DNA of 24,842 nucleotides, from positions 1-24,842 of the IMG/VR virus record IMGVR_UViG_3300046452_000032. One strand, given 5' to 3'. A program made the translations under genes and the position numbers. The DNA comes from a virus. A model generated the notes under the pieces. That model saw nothing but the letters and a program-made list of their open reading frames with translations, ran no database searches and had not been told where the DNA came from. Shown here piece after piece: positions 14,417 to 20,892 of this stretch (the stretch's first letter is position 1; each line of letters opens with the position of its first letter).

Positions 14417-14816
14417 CCGTCCGTCCTGGGACGCGTACTTTCTGGCCGGTGCTGCCTGGGTGGCGACGCGCGCGGATTGTACGCGTTCCCAGGTGGGCGC
14501 GATTCTGGTGAACGCACATCACGAAGTGCGCGGCACGGGTTACAACGGTGCGCCGTCCGGCGTGCCTGGGTGTGCGTCCGCCGGAGCCTGCCCGCGTGGC
14601 CAACTGAGCCGCACAGAATGCGCGCCCAACTCCGACTATGCGAACTGTGTTGCCGACCATGCTGAGCGCAACGCCATTCGTCACGCCCTATCCGCTGAGC
14701 TTCCCGGCTCGACCCTGTACACGACGCGCGAACCGTGCCCGGCTTGCTGGACGCTCATACGCGCTGCCGGTATCCGTCGGGTCGTCACTCCTGAGTCGTC
14801 GCGTCTACTCACGTGA
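14409..14816 (+). CDS. Deoxycytidylate (dCMP) deaminase
   Basis: 135 residues from TTG at 14409, preferred because GGGGG lies 7 nt upstream and the protein then begins MSDRPSWDAYF as in relatives; TTG 14403 is an alternative. Zinc-site motifs are intact: HAE (H84, E86) and PCPAC (C110, C113), with an additional Cys-rich insert (C55, C61, C71, C80) as in dCMP deaminases. It converts dCMP to dUMP, the substrate of ThyX. The start overlaps the previous stop by 8 nt. The last four codons and stop lie inside an operator palindrome (14805-14820), so its end has been shaped by the operator. Confidence 0.93.
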   Translation: MSDRPSWDAYFLAGAAWVATRADCTRSQVGAILVNAHHEVRGTGYNGAPSGVPGCASAGACPRGQLSRTECAPNSDYANCVADHAERNAIRHALSAELPGSTLYTTREPCPACWTLIRAAGIRRVVTPESSRLLT

Positions 14817-14820
14817 GTAG
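14805..14820 (+). promoter_or_regulatory. Palindromic operator 7 (CIR-like) over the deaminase stop codon
   Basis: CTACTCACGTGAGTAG, perfect 16 bp. The TGA of the deaminase gene is inside it. TACGTT, a host -10 look-alike, follows at 14833, upstream of the gene at 14869. Confidence 0.75.
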
Positions 14821-14868
14821 TCAGATTCGTGCTACGTTGGCCCCTCAACTACAACGAAGGGCAGCACA

Positions 14869-15069
14869 GTGAACGCCACGGTGAAGCGCACGAAGACGAA
14901 GGCCGCGAAGAACATCAAGGCCGGTGACTGGATTCAGGTTGGCAGCATGGCGTATCTCGTACACGCTGACGCCCAGGACAACGGCGACGGAACCGTGTTC
15001 CTGCCGATCGGCTACAGCGGCAGTGAGTACCGCGCGAACGCCCGGGTGACCATGCATTACGACGACTGA
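14869..15069 (+). CDS. Small basic protein, beta-rich C-terminus
   Basis: 66 residues from GTG at 14869 with GAAGGG 8 nt upstream. A basic start (VKRTKTKAAKNIKAGDW) is followed by a small beta-barrel-like part (IQVGSMAYLVHADAQDNGDGTVFLPIGYSGSEYRANARVTMHYDD). The KAGDWIQVGSMAYLV pattern resembles Hint-like or SH3-like barrels. It stands alone between operator 7 and the operator-terminator at 15083. The role is unknown. Confidence 0.65.
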   Translation: MNATVKRTKTKAAKNIKAGDWIQVGSMAYLVHADAQDNGDGTVFLPIGYSGSEYRANARVTMHYDD

Positions 15070-15082
15070 CCGGCAGGCGAAG

Positions 15083-15122
15083 AGCCCCTGACTACTCACG
15101 TGAGTAGTCAGGGGCTTTTTCG
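15083..15122 (+). terminator. 34 bp perfect palindromic terminator containing operator 8
   Basis: Operator core at 15093-15106 is extended by AGCCCCTGAC and its complement to a perfect 34 bp palindrome (15083-15116), followed by TTTTTCG. It is the clearest case of operator and terminator being the same DNA. Confidence 0.85.
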
Positions 15123-15381
15123 TGTCTCCATATCTGACGGGTCGTCAGAACTACGCTCCGTTACCCAGTGGCATATGTCAGTCGGTCGACGTACTGTCGT
15201 TAGTCCGTTCGCACAGCCGTTCGAACGGATGACACCTAGGGGTGCGTGTCATACCCAGGTATGACGGGTTGCGCACCTTCACGACGACTTCACAACTGAG
15301 ATGAACGACACCTAGGAAGGATCAACTTTCAACCGTTCGCAACCGAAACTTGAACCACACATTCCACATTGGGGGGCCACT
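15117..15381 (+). other. 265 bp non-coding region with several palindromes
   Basis: No gene seen. It contains TCTGACG-GGT-CGTCAGA (15133-15149), CCGTTCGAACGG (15217-15228), GTCATACC-CA-GGTATGAC (15248-15265) inside a GGTGCG/CGCACC outer pairing, and direct repeats GACACCTAGG (15231 and 15307) and CCGTTCGCA (15205 and 15333). It has no GACTCCCTT motif, so any promoter for the gene at 15382 is of another type. Confidence 0.5.
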
Positions 15382-15738
15382 GTGCACGCCGTACCGTATG
15401 AACTTGCCTTGTCCGTCTGGGTGCCGTCCGGCGCTGCCCGTTCGTGGCTTCCCTGCCCCATGCTGGCCGGGCAAATGACTGACGAACTGATCCAGTCATG
15501 CGGAGAGTTGAAGTCGGTCTTCCGGGCACACGGGAAGCTCATTGCCCGGCTTCTGTCGGCTCCGTCAGCGCCCAGGTATGACGGCTTCAGGATCGTTGGC
15601 AGGCGCAAGGACACGGGCCTTCTAGTCGCTGCCGTCGAGTGGGTACGGAGTCGGGAGACGAAGGAACTTGTGCCGTTCCCGGTCGTGTGGACGGCGTGCA
15701 AGTACGTGCACCCGGAAGATCAACTTTCTGTTGCATAG
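15382..15738 (+). CDS. Unknown protein
   Basis: 118 residues from GTG at 15382, with GGGGGG 5 nt upstream. It looks like a soluble alpha/beta protein: strands near ALSVWVP and FRIVGRR, GLLVAAVEWVRS, LVPFPVVWTACKYVHP and a central helix (QMTDELIQSCGELKSVFRAHGKLIARLL). There are three Cys and no membrane segment. It is preceded by the palindrome-rich region and followed by a spacer with the repeated word GATCAACTTTC (15320 and 15719). I do not recognise it. Confidence 0.6.
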   Translation: MHAVPYELALSVWVPSGAARSWLPCPMLAGQMTDELIQSCGELKSVFRAHGKLIARLLSAPSAPRYDGFRIVGRRKDTGLLVAAVEWVRSRETKELVPFPVVWTACKYVHPEDQLSVA

Positions 15739-15830
15739 CCGTTACGGAAGATCGCATTCCGAACGCGTGCCCCATGCAAGCATTGAGGGGCAAGACGTTG
15801 AATCACGAACAAGATCAACTCGGGGTCACA

Positions 15831-16541
15831 GTGCGTAACAAGATCATCTTTCCTGCCTCAATCGTCGCTTCGGTCGCTACGGCGTTCGGCCTGGGCGTGC
15901 TCAGCGTGAACAACCCGAACGCCCCTGCCGGAGCTACGCCGTTGCCCGTGCCGACGGAGACTGTGACGGCAGCGCCCGACGTTGCCGCCGACGACGACGC
16001 CCAGGACGTTGCCGACGACGTTGCCGTGAAGACCGCTCAGGCGCCCAGCTCGACGCCGACGAAGGCGAAGCACGCGAAGCCGCTGACGGCCCCGGAGAAG
16101 GCCACTCAGAAGGCCACGGAGCCGAAGCACGCGAAGCCGACGAAGGCCGGTGCCGCCGGACCCTTCAAGGACGCCCAGGACGACGGCAAGCACCTTGACG
16201 ACGTCATGAAGTCGGTACTGCCCGGGGTCAGCGTCGGCGTGCACGTGCCCGACGAACTGTTGCCGTTCCCGGGGCCCGGGTACACGGGTGAGCCGACGGC
16301 GCCCATGTCCATAGACACCCAGGAAGACGCCGACAACCTGTCATTGGCGTACAACCCTGCCGACGTCGTGTCGGGCCCGAACGTGGTCACGGACCCTGAC
16401 AAGCCCTGGTTTCACTTCCCGACGTCGCCCGTGACCGAAGCGCCCGTGTCCTCAACTCCCGTTCCCAGCGCGCCCGTTGAGACGACGGAGCCGGTACGGA
16501 ACACGGGCATGGTCACCGGCACGCGCCCCCGGTTCTTCTAG
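15831..16541 (+). CDS. Exported or membrane-anchored Pro/Ala/Asp-rich protein
   Basis: 236 residues from GTG at 15831. TTG at 15798 is in frame, has a better SD (GAGGGG, 7 nt) and would add 11 residues; I chose GTG because it gives a normal signal-like N-terminus (MRNKIIFPASIVASVATAFGLGVLSV). There is no lipobox, and no clear signal-peptidase site beyond AGA at about residue 35, so it may stay anchored. Residues 35-120 are disordered Asp/Ala and Lys/Pro repeats (KAKHAKP and PKHAKP repeated); 120-180 may be a small domain; the rest is Pro/Thr-rich. It resembles a cell-surface spacer protein. With the lipoprotein and the DUF2637-like protein it is the third envelope-directed early product. Confidence 0.65.
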   Translation: MRNKIIFPASIVASVATAFGLGVLSVNNPNAPAGATPLPVPTETVTAAPDVAADDDAQDVADDVAVKTAQAPSSTPTKAKHAKPLTAPEKATQKATEPKHAKPTKAGAAGPFKDAQDDGKHLDDVMKSVLPGVSVGVHVPDELLPFPGPGYTGEPTAPMSIDTQEDADNLSLAYNPADVVSGPNVVTDPDKPWFHFPTSPVTEAPVSSTPVPSAPVETTEPVRNTGMVTGTRPRFF

Positions 16542-16556
16542 CCGACTGACGGCAAG

Positions 16557-16587
16557 TCACCGACTCCCTTACTGGCCTTCAGAAGAG
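16557..16587 (+). promoter_or_regulatory. Phage-type promoter 8
   Basis: GTCACCGACTCCCTT, 10 nt, AGAAGAG. It precedes the DUF2637-like gene, whose start is about 30 bp downstream. Confidence 0.65.
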
Positions 16588-16615
16588 ATCACAACTCACT
16601 GAAGGAGTACGGGAG

Positions 16616-17320
16616 TTGGACACGAAGGCCATTGTCAGAACACGTCGGGTGCTGACCGGCGGGCGTTGGTTCCTGATCCTGGGGCTTGTCTTTTACAGCC
16701 TCATGACGACGACGCCCTTCGTCAGCGCGCATAGCCACTGGGCATGGTCCGGCTGGGTCCTGGGCCTGATCGTTGACGCTGCCTTCATCATGGCGCTATC
16801 GGCTGAGTCGACGTTGGCGAAGTACGGCGTCACGAAGCTGGGCGGGTGGCCGGTCGCCTTCCGATGGATCACGGGTCTCAGCTCCGTGTTCCTGAACGTG
16901 TGGCTGAACGTCTCGGCTCATGACTGGGTCGGCGTGGCTGTGCACCTGATCGCACCCGCGCTTGTGATGTTGCTTGCCGAAGTCGGGCCCGTGTACATGG
17001 CCGCTCTTGCCGACGCTGAGCGGGAAGCCCTGAGCGCCCCTGTACGGGCCCCGGAGCCGGTCAAGGTCGAGCCGGAGCCTGAGCGCCTGCCGGAGCCGGA
17101 GACGGCGCCTGAGCCGGTACAGGAAGAGCTTCCGGCGGAGCCTGAGCCGGAGCCGGTCAACGACCATGGCGCGCGCCTGCCGAACGCTGAGGCGAACAAG
17201 ATCATTGAAGAAGGTTGGCGGCACAAGCTGAACCCGGTTGAGGTCGCTGCCGCTGCCGGTCGGCACCCTGCCACTGTGCGCCGGAAGTTCGCCCAGCTCG
17301 ACGCCGAACTGACCGTGTGA
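16616..17320 (+). CDS. DUF2637-like membrane protein with C-terminal helix-turn-helix
   Basis: 234 residues from TTG at 16616 (GAAGGAG 8 nt upstream). Four membrane helices at about 18-36, 44-63, 80-99 and 104-125 with the DUF2637-type pattern (GWVLGLIVDAAFIMALSAES), known from actinobacterial plasmid-spread (SpdB-type) and phage proteins. Residues 140-182 are Pro/Glu repeats (PEPE) acting as a rigid acidic linker. Residues 188-230 (EANKIIEEGWRHKLNPVEVAAAAGRHPATVRRKFAQL) look like a helix-turn-helix. The plan suggests a membrane-tethered DNA-binding protein. It has its own promoter and terminator. Target DNA and function are not known; DUF2637 has no settled biochemical role as far as I recall. 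Confidence 0.75.
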   Translation: MDTKAIVRTRRVLTGGRWFLILGLVFYSLMTTTPFVSAHSHWAWSGWVLGLIVDAAFIMALSAESTLAKYGVTKLGGWPVAFRWITGLSSVFLNVWLNVSAHDWVGVAVHLIAPALVMLLAEVGPVYMAALADAEREALSAPVRAPEPVKVEPEPERLPEPETAPEPVQEELPAEPEPEPVNDHGARLPNAEANKIIEEGWRHKLNPVEVAAAAGRHPATVRRKFAQLDAELTV

Positions 17321-17325
17321 CCCTG

Positions 17326-17374
17326 AGCCCCGTACTGACTGCCTTCGGGTGGCCGGTACGGGGCTTTCTGTCGT
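17326..17374 (+). terminator. Hairpin terminator after the membrane-protein gene
   Basis: AGCCCCGTAC (17326-17335) pairs with GTACGGGGCT (17356-17365), 20 nt loop, followed by TTCTGTCGTT. Confidence 0.75.
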
Positions 17375-17384
17375 TGCGCGCCGG

Positions 17385-17397
17385 TAGCCTGCCGACA
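17385..17397 (+). promoter_or_regulatory. Candidate leaderless promoter (-10 TAGCCT)
   Basis: TAGCCT ends 6 bp before the ATG at 17397 and there is no SD. This spacing puts the transcription start at the start codon. No clear -35 is seen; the terminator stem occupies the upstream side. Confidence 0.4.
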
Positions 17398-17657
17398 TGC
17401 GAATTGCCTGGGTGATCGAAGAGCACGGCGGGAACGAAGCCGACGTGCCGACGGCGGATAGTGCCGCTGAGAAGTTGGCCGAAGCCGTACGGACGGCGTA
17501 CAGCGACGAAGACACGACGACGCTTGCTCACATCATGCTCAACGTCGTCGCGCCGCTGAGAATGCAACTTGTGACCGACGGCAGGTTTGAAGTCGAACAC
17601 GGGCGCACCTGGGAAGCCCGGAACGGCTCAATCCTCGTGACCCTCTCCCCCAACTGA
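17397..17657 (+). CDS. Unknown small protein, possible relative of the leftward gene
   Basis: 86 residues from ATG at 17397, apparently leaderless. After an N-terminal strand (MRIAWVIEEHGG) come two helices (AAEKLAEAVRTAYS, TLAHIMLNVVAPLRMQLV) and a C-terminal hairpin GRTWEARNGSILVTL. The same C-terminal pattern, GREWEYQSGALMVRM, ends the leftward gene product at 18273-18557, so the two may share a fold. It opens the lysogeny-side gene set, immediately after a terminator and without a GACTCCCTT promoter. The function is not recognised. Confidence 0.65.
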   Translation: MRIAWVIEEHGGNEADVPTADSAAEKLAEAVRTAYSDEDTTTLAHIMLNVVAPLRMQLVTDGRFEVEHGRTWEARNGSILVTLSPN

Positions 17658-17668
17658 GTGAAGGTCGC

Positions 17669-17681
17669 TACCGTTGCCCCA
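17669..17681 (+). promoter_or_regulatory. Candidate leaderless promoter (-10 TACCGT)
   Basis: TACCGT ends 6 bp before the ATG at 17681, with no SD; the same layout as at 17385 and 18633. Confidence 0.4.
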
Positions 17682-18238
17682 TGACCGCTACACGGACCGT
17701 CCCAGTGATCGAAGGCCCGTTGTCGGCAAGCCGGTTCGGCTCCGTCGGCTTCAGGCTCAACGACCCCCAGGCCCCTGCCATGTGCCGGGAAGCCTTGTTG
17801 GAAATGCTCGACCGCTTCAGGCTGACAAAGATCAGGGGCGGCTTCGGTGAGCTTCTGATTGATGATCTCCCCGTGATCCTGACGGAGCTTGTGACCAACG
17901 CCCAGCGATACGGGGGCGACGCATTCCCCGCCGGGTCGTTCACGCTCTTTCACCCGGGCAAGTGGCTTCACCTGACTGTGCACGACAAGAACCCGTACAT
18001 GCCGTGGCAGGAAGCCCGCTGTGCGCTCCGCAGTGACACGCCCTGGGCCGATGAGTCCGGCCGTGGCCTTCGGGTCGTTCAGCGGCTTGCTGAGGGGCAT
18101 TTGGGGCGCCTTGAGTATCACAGCGACCGTGACCCTGAGACGCCGGGCAAGGTCGCGCACGTGTCCATGTTGCTGCCGAACCTGATTTGGGATCACACCT
18201 ACCGGGACCCGTGGACCGGCAAAGAACGGATGCCGTGA
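17681..18238 (+). CDS. RsbW/SpoIIAB-like HATPase (anti-sigma-type kinase)
   Basis: 185 residues from ATG at 17681, apparently leaderless. The GHKL ATP-binding fold is shown by the N box LTELVTNAQRYGG (E69, N73), the G1 aspartate LTVHDKN (D102) and the G2 loop DESGRGLRVVQRLA (G127-L130). The length and the ELVTNA/GRGL pattern match the stand-alone HATPase_c_2 proteins of Streptomyces related to RsbW, which bind and inhibit sigma factors and phosphorylate anti-anti-sigma partners. No histidine-kinase phosphoacceptor or membrane part is present. It sits next to int with host-type promoter features, so it may be made in lysogens. Targets could be the phage sigma-like protein or a host sigma; neither is shown. 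It may also be a host-derived morphogenetic regulator. Confidence 0.8.
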   Translation: MTATRTVPVIEGPLSASRFGSVGFRLNDPQAPAMCREALLEMLDRFRLTKIRGGFGELLIDDLPVILTELVTNAQRYGGDAFPAGSFTLFHPGKWLHLTVHDKNPYMPWQEARCALRSDTPWADESGRGLRVVQRLAEGHLGRLEYHSDRDPETPGKVAHVSMLLPNLIWDHTYRDPWTGKERMP

Positions 18239-18257
18239 AGCCGACGACGGCACAGAG

Positions 18258-18299
18258 AAGCCCCGGACGTTCCTACACGGAGCGTGCCGGGGCTTTTCG
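18258..18299 (+). terminator. Bidirectional terminator between convergent genes
   Basis: AAGCCCCGG (18258-18266) pairs with CCGGGGCTT (18287-18295), followed by TTCGC rightward and preceded by CTCTG on the other side. It serves the ATPase gene rightward; the stop codon of the leftward gene (18273) lies in its loop. Confidence 0.7.
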
Positions 18300-18557
18300 C
18301 ATTCGGACCATGAGCGCGCCGGATTGGTATTCCCATTCGCGGCCTTCGCTGAGCGCCTGGGCGCCATGCGTCGTGATCTCTCGCCACAAGGGCGCACCAA
18401 TGCGCGTCATCACTTCGGCAATGGCGTCAATGGGGTACGTGCTGCACAGCGCGCCGACGACGCCCAGGACGACCGAAGCGGCTGTGTCGGCACACGCGAC
18501 CGTGCGCGCCCCCGTGACGTCCGTGATCATGTACTCAAGCTCAACCATGTGCGGCAT
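18273..18557 (-). CDS. Leftward small unknown protein, divergent from int
   Basis: 94 residues on the minus strand from ATG at 18557; ATG three codons later (18548) is an alternative. It is the only leftward gene I accept: codon choice matches the phage (GTT GAG CTT GAG, GC-rich third positions), it is divergent from int, and it ends in a terminator loop. The protein has a strand (LEYMITDVTG), a helix rich in Ala/Val (ADTAASVVLGVVGALCSTY), another helix (DAIAEVMTRIGAPLWREITTH) and the GREWEYQSGALMVRM end shared with the gene at 17397. The upstream region is attP, so integration joins its upstream side to host DNA. The position suggests a lysogeny role; no DNA-binding motif is clear. Confidence 0.65.
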   Translation of the reverse strand: MPHMVELEYMITDVTGARTVACADTAASVVLGVVGALCSTYPIDAIAEVMTRIGAPLWREITTHGAQALSEGREWEYQSGALMVRMRKAPARSV

Positions 18558-18589
18558 AGTCCCAGGTCAGAAGGGGTTCCGCATAGTAG

Positions 18590-18631
18590 GCCCCCAACTG
18601 GGGTAACCTTTGAGTTCACCCACTTAGGGGC
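18590..18631 (+). other. attP: attP of the serine integrase
   Basis: CCCCAACTGGGGTAACCTTT is the left arm and matches phiC31 attP as I recall it; the right arm (GAGTTC...CACTTAGGGG) is a diverged inverted match. The presumed crossover dinucleotide TT is in CCTTTGAG (about 18609-18611). Both arms are phage-like, so the site is unrecombined. Confidence 0.88.
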
Positions 18632-18638
18632 GTACAGT
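18610..18638 (+). promoter_or_regulatory. Integrase promoter across the attP core
   Basis: TTGAGT (18610-18615), exactly 17 bp, TACAGT (18633-18638), then 7 bp to the int ATG. This is a sigma-70-like promoter whose -35 starts at the attP crossover. The same arrangement (TTGAGT, 17 bp, TAGGGT) appears in phiC31 from memory. Confidence 0.6.
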
Positions 18639-18645
18639 CAGCCCC

Positions 18646-20460
18646 ATGACAACAGGAGTCGTGACCGGCTTGAGCACCTATGCGGCAGCGTATGACCGGC
18701 AGTCAGCGGAGCGCGAGAACCGGAGCGCAGCAAGCCCAGCCACACAGCGTAGCGCCAATGAGGCGAAGGCACTTGACCTTCAGCGCGAAGTCGAGCGCGA
18801 CGGCAACGCGTTCAGGTTCGTCGGCCACTTCAGCGAAGCCCCTGGGACGTCCGCCTTCGGCACGGCTGAACGCCCGGAGTTTGAGCGCCTGTTGAGCGAA
18901 TGCCGCATGGGGCGCGTGAACACGATCATTGTTTACGACGTGTCGCGCTTCTCCCGGCTCGACGTCATGGACGCAATTCCTATCGTCACGGAATTGCTCA
19001 CCCTGGGCGTGACGATCGTTTCCACTATGGAAGGCACCTTCCGTAAGGGCAACGTCATGGACTTGATTCACCTGATCATGCGTTTGGATCAGGCGCACAA
19101 GGAATCGTCAACGAAGTCGGCAAAGATCCTTGACACGAAGAACCTTGCCCGGGAACTGGGCGGGTACGTCGGCGGAAAGGCGCCTTACGGCTTCAAGCTT
19201 GTTCCGACCCCGGTTGAGATCACGCGCAATGGCAAGACCGACATTGTTGTGATTCAGAAGCTTGCTCACGCTGACCACAAGCTGACGGGCCCCTTCGAAT
19301 ATGAGCCGGACGTTATTCGTTGGTGGTGGGCGCAAATCAAGGCGCACAAACACCTTCCCTTCAAGCCGGGCAGCAACGCCGACGTCCACCCGGGCAGCAT
19401 CACGGGACTGTGCAAGCGAATGGAGAATGACGGCGTGCCGACCCGGGGCGCCACAATCGGCAAGCGCACCGCTGTAAGCGCCTGGGACCCTGCCACGGTT
19501 AAGCGCATTCTCATGGACCCGCGCGTTGCCGGATACGCCGCTGAAGTGATCTACACGAAGAAGGCCGACGGCACGAACACAAGCAAAATCGCCGGTTACC
19601 GGATTCAGCGCGACCCCGTGACGCTCCGGCCGGTCATGCTCGACTGTGGCCCGATCATCGAGCCTGCCGAATGGCACGAACTTCAGGAATGGCTTCAGGG
19701 CAGGGGGCGCGGCAAGGGGCTTTCCCGGGGGCAAGCCGTTCTCTCCGCCATGGACACGCTCTTTTGCGAATGCGGCAACGTGATGACTTCGAAGAAGGGC
19801 GACATGCCCGTGAAGGACTCTTACCGCTGCCGTCGGCGCAAGCGCATTGAGGGGCAGCACGAAGGCGACTGCAACGTGTCTCAGGCGGCGTTGGACAAGT
19901 TCGTTGCTGGGCGCATCTTCGCGCGGCTCCGGCAGGCTGAGCACGACGAAGAGACGTTGGCCATGCTTTGGGAGGCAGCGCGCCGGTTCGGCAAGCTCAC
20001 TGAGTCGCCTGAGAAGTCCGGTGAGCGGGCAAGCCTTGTCGCTGAGCGCGCCGACGCTATGAACGCCCTTGAAGAGCTGTACGAAGACCGTGCCGCCGGT
20101 TCCTACTCCGGGCCCGTCGGCAGGAAGCACTTCCGGAAGGCTGAGGCGGCGTTGACGCTCCGGCTTCAGGGTGCCGAAGAGCGACTGACTGAGCTTGAGG
20201 CAGCGGAAGCCCCGACACTCCCCCTTGACCAATGGTTCCCCGAAGACCCGGGTGCCGACCCGACCGGCCCGGGGTCATGGTGGGACGCTGCGAGCGTTGA
20301 GGACAAGCGCGCCTTCGTGAAGCTCTTCGTTGAGCGCGTTGAGGTGAAGAAGGCCGCGCGCTGGGCCGGTCAGTCGTACCCGATCGAAGAGCGTGCCTCA
20401 GTGACCTTCGTACGGCCGAAGGACGACGACGACGACGCCCAGGACGACGAAGCGGCGTAA
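18646..20460 (+). CDS. int: Large serine integrase, phiC31 Int-like
   Basis: 604 residues from ATG at 18646, no SD, apparently leaderless. The catalytic serine is S20 in AYDRQS (S12 in the 605-residue phiC31 numbering). Resolvase domain about 10-170 with YDVSRFSR; recombinase domain about 175-350 ([44 protein letters not shown]); zinc domain with C374, C376, C395 and C409; coiled-coil motif about 450-520 ([24 protein letters not shown]); acidic tail ([12 protein letters not shown]). It recombines attP x attB without cofactors and needs the RDF (2996-3742) for excision. Compared with phiC31 it lacks a few residues in the Zn region and the tail differs. All key residues look intact. Confidence 0.97.
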   Translation: MTTGVVTGLSTYAAAYDRQSAERENRSAASPATQRSANEAKALDLQREVERDGNAFRFVGHFSEAPGTSAFGTAERPEFERLLSECRMGRVNTIIVYDVSRFSRLDVMDAIPIVTELLTLGVTIVSTMEGTFRKGNVMDLIHLIMRLDQAHKESSTKSAKILDTKNLARELGGYVGGKAPYGFKLVPTPVEITRNGKTDIVVIQKLAHADHKLTGPFEYEPDVIRWWWAQIKAHKHLPFKPGSNADVHPGSITGLCKRMENDGVPTRGATIGKRTAVSAWDPATVKRILMDPRVAGYAAEVIYTKKADGTNTSKIAGYRIQRDPVTLRPVMLDCGPIIEPAEWHELQEWLQGRGRGKGLSRGQAVLSAMDTLFCECGNVMTSKKGDMPVKDSYRCRRRKRIEGQHEGDCNVSQAALDKFVAGRIFARLRQAEHDEETLAMLWEAARRFGKLTESPEKSGERASLVAERADAMNALEELYEDRAAGSYSGPVGRKHFRKAEAALTLRLQGAEERLTELEAAEAPTLPLDQWFPEDPGADPTGPGSWWDAASVEDKRAFVKLFVERVEVKKAARWAGQSYPIEERASVTFVRPKDDDDDAQDDEAA

Positions 20461-20506
20461 GGCCCGGAGAAGGGCACTCAGGGGCCCGGACGGGCACAGC
20501 GGGAAG

Positions 20507-20535
20507 GGGTCGAGCCTTCGGGTTCGGCCCTTTTT
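20507..20535 (+). terminator. Strong intrinsic terminator after int
   Basis: GGGTCGAGCC - TTCG - GGTTCGGCCC, a 10 bp stem with two G-U pairs and a UUCG tetraloop, then TTTTT. Confidence 0.9.
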
Positions 20536-20552
20536 CCGTGCCACCGTATCGT

Positions 20553-20567
20553 TAGTTAGTCTAACTA
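20553..20567 (+). promoter_or_regulatory. AT-rich palindrome, possible operator
   Basis: TAGTTAG-T-CTAACTA, a perfect 7+7 palindrome in an unusually AT-rich spot, differing from the CIR-like set. The form is like sites of TetR or MarR family regulators; the binder is unknown. Confidence 0.4.
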
Positions 20568-20574
20568 GTAGTTC

Positions 20575-20713
20575 CTTCGTCACGGCAGCGGGCAGGGGCA
20601 AGCCGTCTGACCTGGGGTGAGTGATGCTGTGACGTTGTGACTCATATTCAGGATTCACATAAGACTTCTCTAAGGGCAATCCCAGTTCGACGCCACTTCA
20701 TCACAGCGTCACC
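20575..20713 (+). repeat. 139 bp dispersed repeat, copy B
   Basis: Same orientation as copy A at 1504-1641, with the identical 20 bp core at 20651-20670 and the inverted arms GTGACGTTGTGAC (20629-20641) and ATCACAGCGTCAC (20700-20712), here 11/13 paired. A GACTCCCTT promoter follows 45 bp downstream. Confidence 0.75.
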
Positions 20714-20756
20714 GACGGGCTTCCGCGCTGAACCGTGATCAACCATCTGATATCAG

Positions 20757-20787
20757 GTCACCGACTCCCTTCATATAGGTAGAGGGG
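20757..20787 (+). promoter_or_regulatory. Phage-type promoter 9 (tRNA/cos/late region)
   Basis: GTCACCGACTCCCTT, 10 nt, GAGGGG. Known: in phiC31 a promoter of the early type upstream of the tRNA and cos region drives this segment. It is the last copy in the window and no other promoter is seen before the late genes. Confidence 0.65.
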
Positions 20788-20846
20788 TGATTCTGCACCG
20801 CGCATCTAGTAGCGAAACGCAACGGCGCTTGAGTGCTCACCCTTCA

Positions 20847-20889
20847 GCCGGTCGTTCCCTTGACTCTCTCCCAGGGTTGAGCGACCGGC
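20847..20889 (+). other. Leader hairpin directly before tRNA-Thr
   Basis: GCCGGTCG (20847-20854) pairs with CGACCGGC (20882-20889), 27 nt loop, ending 3 nt before the tRNA. It is probably part of the tRNA precursor. Confidence 0.5.
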
Positions 20890-20892
20890 ATT

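Noticed and set aside
18187-18695. Rightward open frames over 18187-18606 and 18324-18695
   Set aside because: They cross the terminator and attP and lie opposite the leftward gene, which has the better codon pattern and a sensible stop position.
19108-20232. Leftward open frame of 374 codons opposite int
   Set aside because: Shadow of the integrase, which is certain from motifs.
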